Position numbers and translations under genes: made by a program. The notes beneath the pieces were generated by a model. That model was not told where the DNA came from, ran no database searches, and saw only the letters and a program-made list of their open reading frames with translations. A stretch of 8,989 bases of DNA, from positions 1 to 8,989 of the forward strand of contig JAGCCY010000289.1 of the NCBI GenBank assembly GCA_017651385.1. The letters are read 5' to 3'. The DNA is from Lachnospiraceae bacterium (GTDB taxonomy: Bacteria > Bacillota > Clostridia > Lachnospirales > Lachnospiraceae). This document shows, piece after piece, positions 6,014-8,989 of this stretch; the first letter of the stretch is position 1; every line of letters starts with the position of its first letter.

Positions 6014-7045
6014 TTATCTCTGTACTCTTCCGGATGCATCTCCGCCCGCCAAAGTGTCCACTTCCTTACGTGAAGCGAAGTTAAAGTCGCCGGGTATCGT
6101 GTGTTTAAGCGCCGAAGCCGCAACGCCGAACTCAAGTGCATCCTTAAAATCCTTACCGTCCAAAAGTCCGCAGATCACTCCGCCGGCAAAAGAATCACCT
6201 CCGCCCACGCGGTCAACGATGGGATGGAGCCTGTATGTCTTTGAATGATAGAATTCTTTTGTCCTGCTGTTATAGATGCATGCCGACCAGCCGTTATCGG
6301 AAGCCGAATGACTCTCACGAAGAGAAGATACACAGTATTCAAAACCGTAATCGGCAACCATCTGCTCAAATATCGACTTATATCCCGCAAGCTCAAGCTC
6401 ACCGCTCGTAACGTCAGTCTTTCCGGGCTTGTATCCGAGCACAAGCTCGGCATCCTCTTCATTGCCTATGCAGACATCGACATATTTCATGAGGTTCTTC
6501 ATGACCTTTTGCGCCTTCTCGGAAGACCAGAGCTTCTTTCTGAAGTTTAAGTCGACAGAAACCTTAACGCCGTGTGCCTTGGCTGCTTTTAAAGCTTCTT
6601 CGGTGAGTTCCGCAGCGGAATCGGAAAGTGCGGGAGTGATGCCTGTAAAATGAAACCAGTCCGCATCTTTAAATATCGCATCGAAATCAAAATCGGCTTT
6701 TGTGGCCGTCGATATCGAAGAATGTGCTCTGTCGTACACAACCTTTGAAGGTCTTACGGATGAACCGCTCTCAAGATAATAGATACCGAGTCTTTCTCCG
6801 CAGCGTGCTATGTTCTTTGTGCCGACATTGTATTTTCTCAATGCCGCAACCGCACAGTCACCCAGTTCATTGGCCGGAACAGCGGTCACAAACTCGGCAT
6901 CGTGTCCGTAATTGGCAAGAGATACGGCTACATTGGCCTCGCCGCCGCCGTAATTGATGTCAAACTCATCTGCCTGAATAAATTTTTCATAGTTGGGGGT
7001 CGAAAGCCTTAACATGATCTCGCCCATTGTAATGACTTTAGCCAT
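6014..7045 (-). CDS. kdgK: 2-keto-3-deoxygluconate (KDG) kinase, PfkB family
   Basis: A 343-residue cytosolic sugar kinase that phosphorylates 2-keto-3-deoxygluconate with ATP to KDPG, the step before the aldolase encoded immediately upstream. Family features in order: MGEIMLRLSTP (7-17), the substrate-binding NYGGGEANVAVSLA (31-44), Tyr90, Tyr104 and Arg106 in the expected sugar-contact region, the KDG-kinase phrase DLNFRKKLW (165-173), and PfkB signature 2 DRVGGGDSFAGG (278-289) with catalytic Asp284. The C-terminal SGRVQR is a common ending in clostridial KDG kinases. The ATG has GGGAG six to seven bases upstream. It lies 64 bases after eda, an AT-rich gap with no convincing promoter or terminator, and should share the eda promoter and cre-like site. 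The pairing with eda makes KDG a much likelier substrate than ribose or fructose. Confidence 0.93.
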   Translation of the reverse strand: MAKVITMGEIMLRLSTPNYEKFIQADEFDINYGGGEANVAVSLANYGHDAEFVTAVPANELGDCAVAALRKYNVGTKNIARCGERLGIYYLESGSSVRPSKVVYDRAHSSISTATKADFDFDAIFKDADWFHFTGITPALSDSAAELTEEALKAAKAHGVKVSVDLNFRKKLWSSEKAQKVMKNLMKYVDVCIGNEEDAELVLGYKPGKTDVTSGELELAGYKSIFEQMVADYGFEYCVSSLRESHSASDNGWSACIYNSRTKEFYHSKTYRLHPIVDRVGGGDSFAGGVICGLLDGKDFKDALEFGVAASALKHTIPGDFNFASRKEVDTLAGGDASGRVQR

Positions 7046-7109
7046 ATAAATCTCCCTTCAAAAACAAAAATCTTTTTGCGCGCATTTTTTGTGAAGCGTA
7101 CATTTTGTT

Positions 7110-8072
7110 TTACTGCACCAAATGTACCGCAAAACCGCCTATCTCATCTTCAAGATATATGAAATCAAGCTTACCGTTAACGTATCTTGCGGTATCTTCC
7201 GCAAATCTTACTCCTTTAACGGTTTCAAGATAATTCTTTGCTCTTAAAACGGAATTGGTGGAAATACCGAGATGTCCGAGCGTTCCGCGTCCGACCGACT
7301 TCATCGCTTCGATCCACTGTCCCGCAAATGCCGATACATCGGTATTTTTATTGACCGAAAAACCAAAAAGATCTGCAAATGATTCACATACGGATACAGC
7401 CTTTTCGCCGTTGTCGAAATTGATGCCCAGGTGCTTTAATGAAAAGCCTAACATGGTCTGTACAGCCTGTTCCGTAAGCTTTTGTATCTCATCAAACTTT
7501 CCCGCTGCCACAAGATCTTTTTTGACCATCCAGGATCCGCCGCAGGCGATGATCTTGTCAAAGGCAAGATAATCGCAGATGTTTCCGGCATTTATGCCGC
7601 CTGTCGGCATAAACTTTACATTTACATACGGAGCCGACATTGCCTTTATCATTGCAAGTCCGCCGCTTTGCTCGGCAGGAAAGAACTTGACCACATCAAG
7701 CCCAAGTTCCAAAGCCGCCTCTATATCCGAAGGATTGTTGACTCCGGGAACCATGGGAATACCCTTATTTATGCAGTGTTTTACGACCGTGGGATTAAGC
7801 CCCGGTGCCACGATAAATTTGGCACCCGCATTTATCGCTCTGTCTGCCTGCTCGGTGGTAAGCACAGTTCCGGCGCCGACCAGCATTTCGGGAAAGCTTT
7901 CGGTCATTCTCTTAATGGATTCTTCGGCCGCAGCCGTCCTGAAAGTTACTTCCGCACAGGGAAGACCGCCTTTTATCAAAGCCTCTGCCAAAGGCTTTGC
8001 ATCCTTAGGGTCGTCCAAGACCACTACGGGAACTATTCCGATCTTTTCTATTTTCTCAAGTACCCCGTTCAT
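7110..8072 (-). CDS. eda: KDPG/KHG aldolase with an added C-terminal VOC (glyoxalase-like) domain
   Basis: A 320-residue protein. Residues 1 to about 207 are a complete class I KDPG aldolase, splitting KDPG into pyruvate and glyceraldehyde-3-phosphate: Glu41 in EVTFRT, GAGTVL (66-71), the FIVAPG and IPMVPG strands, the Schiff-base Lys129 in VVKFFPAE, PTGGI (156-160) and the phosphate loop GGSWMV (178-183). A typical Eda of about 205-215 residues ends there. Residues 209-320 add a domain with paired 'HLGI' strands (KHLGI at 213 and GHLGI at 266) and a final FIYLEDEIGGFAVHL strand, which looks like a glyoxalase/VOC fold. I recall Eda proteins of about this length in Clostridia, so the fusion is probably not unique, but I know no role for the domain. 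The ATG has GGAGG seven bases upstream. First gene of the KDG operon. Confidence 0.93.
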   Translation of the reverse strand: MNGVLEKIEKIGIVPVVVLDDPKDAKPLAEALIKGGLPCAEVTFRTAAAEESIKRMTESFPEMLVGAGTVLTTEQADRAINAGAKFIVAPGLNPTVVKHCINKGIPMVPGVNNPSDIEAALELGLDVVKFFPAEQSGGLAMIKAMSAPYVNVKFMPTGGINAGNICDYLAFDKIIACGGSWMVKKDLVAAGKFDEIQKLTEQAVQTMLGFSLKHLGINFDNGEKAVSVCESFADLFGFSVNKNTDVSAFAGQWIEAMKSVGRGTLGHLGISTNSVLRAKNYLETVKGVRFAEDTARYVNGKLDFIYLEDEIGGFAVHLVQ

Positions 8073-8098
8073 ATCTAAACCTCCGTTTTTATGAAAAA

Positions 8099-8114
8099 TA
8101 TTGTTTTTACAATA
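8099..8114. repeat. Short perfect inverted repeat in the eda leader, possible operator
   Basis: TATTGT, four T, ACAATA form 6-bp perfect arms. It lies between the cre-like site and the ribosome binding site of eda. The TGT-N4-ACA shape resembles operators of several small repressors (for example GntR/FadR-type), but no regulator gene is in the window. As an RNA hairpin it would be weak. Confidence 0.35.
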
Positions 8115-8115
8115 A

Positions 8116-8129
8116 TGTAAGCGCTTTCC
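8116..8129 (-). promoter_or_regulatory. cre-like operator (CcpA or another LacI-family regulator) at the eda transcription start
   Basis: The minus strand reads GGAAAGCGCTTACA. Against the cre consensus TGWAANCGNTNWCA, 13 of 14 positions fit; only the first base differs. The core AAGCGCTT is palindromic. It sits just downstream of the -10 box, covering the expected start point, where binding would block initiation or early elongation. Either carbon catabolite repression through CcpA or specific control by a LacI-type regulator such as KdgR would fit a uronate-catabolism operon. Confidence 0.7.
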
Positions 8130-8134
8130 TACAC

Positions 8135-8163
8135 ATTATAGAAAAAGAAGACTTATGTTGCAA
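8135..8163 (-). promoter_or_regulatory. Sigma-A promoter of the eda-kdgK operon
   Basis: On the minus strand TTGCAA (8163-8158), a 17-base spacer and a perfect TATAAT (8140-8135). The predicted start point is near 8128, giving a leader of about 55 bases before the eda ATG. The -35 box lies in the loop of the terminator of the preceding gene. Confidence 0.8.
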
Positions 8164-8170
8164 GTCCTCT
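8142..8170 (-). terminator. Intrinsic terminator of the nucleoid-associated protein gene
   Basis: The minus strand reads AGAGGACTT, loop GCAACAT, AAGTCTTCT: a 9-bp stem with one G-U pair, which can be lengthened by A-T pairs on both sides, followed by a run of five T. It begins 12 bases after the stop of the upstream gene. Because the other side also carries a T-rich flank, it may work in both directions. Confidence 0.7.
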
Positions 8171-8182
8171 TTTCTGACTCGT

Positions 8183-8989
8183 CTAAAATTTTGCACTTAT
8201 GTTTCCTATGTTCTTTATGTGCAAAGAAACCGTGCCGTCAGGATTTGTGATGAATTCGACATTATCATCTTCGTACTGGAGCATCGGGATCTTTATCTCG
8301 ATACCCGTGTCGGTTATAAGGCACTGTTTCTGATATTTCTTGGTGGTATTTTCGCTTACGGGTGCAACCTCCTCATGGATAAGGTTGTACTGCTCCATCT
8401 TATCCTGAAATTCGGTCTTAAGGTCCGGCCTGTCGGCATATACGACATCCGCGATCCTCTCAACGGTAAATCCGCCGTTCTTTTCAAGCTCCGTATTGAT
8501 AAGCGCTTTTGCCTTCATTAAAGGCTCGTAGCGGTACATATCTTCGTAAGCGTTGTTATTGACGGTTTCTATCGCTTTTGTCACAACGGCAAGTTTCTTT
8601 TTATCGCTCATCTTTGCGGAACATTTTAAAAAATATTCGCTGAAATAATCTTCTTTCTTGCCGTTTATCTCAGCCTTTTTTTCAACAAGCCAAACAGCAA
8701 GATCGTTAAGCCTTATCACCGCAGCCTCGGCAAGCTTCTGAGAGCCTGCGGGAAGTATCTCTTTATAACTGAATATCTCATTTACAAGACCGTCCTCTTC
8801 GGGGACGCATCTGTGTGTGTATTTGGGCTTATAATTCATCTTAAGTATTCCGAGATACTCAAGAGAATTGCTTGAAAATCTCACCACAAAGAGGTCGGCG
8901 GACGGAATGTCGATGTTGGCATTCATGATCCCGTAGAGGATGTTTGCTATATCCTTTGATATCTCCACGAAGCTTTCATCGTCGTATGC
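8183..8989 (-). CDS. Nucleoid-associated protein (NdpA/YejK family), 5' end cut by window edge
   Basis: The C-terminal 268 residues are present and the frame stays open to the right edge, so the true start is outside; a GTG at 8968 is only an internal Val codon within ESFVEISKDIANILY. Conserved phrases match the 37-kDa nucleoid-associated protein family (NdpA/YejK): SADLFVVRF, then EYLGILKMNYKPKYTHRC, EINGKKEDYFSEYFLKC, SDKKKLAVVTKAIE, and near the end TDTGIEIKIPMLQYED and NPDGTVSLHIKNIG. Full-length members run to about 330-350 residues, so some 70-80 residues are missing. E. coli YejK associates with nucleoid DNA; its exact function is unclear, and the clostridial versions are not characterised as far as I know. 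It has its own terminator and is transcriptionally separate from the KDG operon. Confidence 0.87.
   Translation of the reverse strand, partial: AYDDESFVEISKDIANILYGIMNANIDIPSADLFVVRFSSNSLEYLGILKMNYKPKYTHRCVPEEDGLVNEIFSYKEILPAGSQKLAEAAVIRLNDLAVWLVEKKAEINGKKEDYFSEYFLKCSAKMSDKKKLAVVTKAIETVNNNAYEDMYRYEPLMKAKALINTELEKNGGFTVERIADVVYADRPDLKTEFQDKMEQYNLIHEEVAPVSENTTKKYQKQCLITDTGIEIKIPMLQYEDDNVEFITNPDGTVSLHIKNIGNISAKF

Noticed and set aside
7046..7109. Weak AT-rich hairpin (CTTCA/TGAAG plus CAAAAA/TTTTTG) between eda and kdgK near the kdgK binding site
   Set aside because: Pairing is nearly all A-T with a long loop and a bulge, too weak to support as terminator or regulatory element.
7482..8094. Two long plus-strand open frames (198 and 171 codons) opposite the aldolase gene
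   Set aside because: They lie wholly opposite a strongly conserved gene with a clear binding site, promoter and motifs, overlap each other, and their translations resemble no family.
1..8989. Mobile element, CRISPR array, phage or defence island
   Set aside because: No transposase, integrase, direct-repeat array, tRNA target site or recognisable defence gene; the helicase is an ordinary PcrA, not a defence-associated variant.

Overview
The window looks like chromosomal DNA of a Gram-positive anaerobe of the Clostridia, most likely Lachnospiraceae. This rests on strong GGAGG-type ribosome binding sites, a PcrA-type helicase with a C-terminal Tudor-like domain, the style of the KDG kinase and KDPG aldolase, a CcpA/LacI-type operator, and a Firmicutes-like nucleoid-associated protein. 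This is inference from protein character; no rRNA or other marker is present. All nine recognisable genes lie on the minus strand, so transcription runs from high to low coordinates. Coding density is high, no gap exceeds 120 bases, and I see no tRNA, rRNA, CRISPR array, insertion sequence or integrase.

Layout in the direction of transcription. (1) 8989-8183: the 3' part of a nucleoid-associated protein gene (NdpA/YejK family), ending in an intrinsic terminator at 8170-8142. (2) 8163-5925: a sugar-acid catabolic operon. A good promoter (TTGCAA-17-TATAAT) is embedded in the preceding terminator and followed by a cre-like palindrome. It drives a KDPG aldolase carrying an extra C-terminal glyoxalase/VOC-like domain (eda), then 2-keto-3-deoxygluconate kinase (kdgK), and ends in a perfect hairpin terminator. 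Together these enzymes turn KDG into KDPG and then pyruvate plus glyceraldehyde-3-phosphate, the lower part of uronate/pectin breakdown. (3) 5986-2250: a probable promoter, an EamA-type transporter, the DNA helicase pcrA, and a small single-span membrane protein with an extremely acidic repetitive tail, closed by a 9-bp perfect terminator. (4) 2247-1: rlmD (rRNA m5U methyltransferase), whose start codon sits two bases beyond that terminator, then a distinctly AT-richer pair encoding an isochorismatase-family hydrolase and a GrpB-family protein that runs off the left edge.

Most genes are ordinary housekeeping or catabolic genes. The less ordinary content is in the junctions and small features. 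At three consecutive junctions the upstream terminator is fused with the start signals of the next unit: overlapping the promoter before eda, touching the Shine-Dalgarno sequence before the EamA gene, and touching the ATG of rlmD. The aldolase-VOC fusion, the acidic-tailed membrane protein with two possible starts, and the AT-rich accessory pair are the other points worth a second look. I found no convincing new defence, mobile or RNA-guided system.
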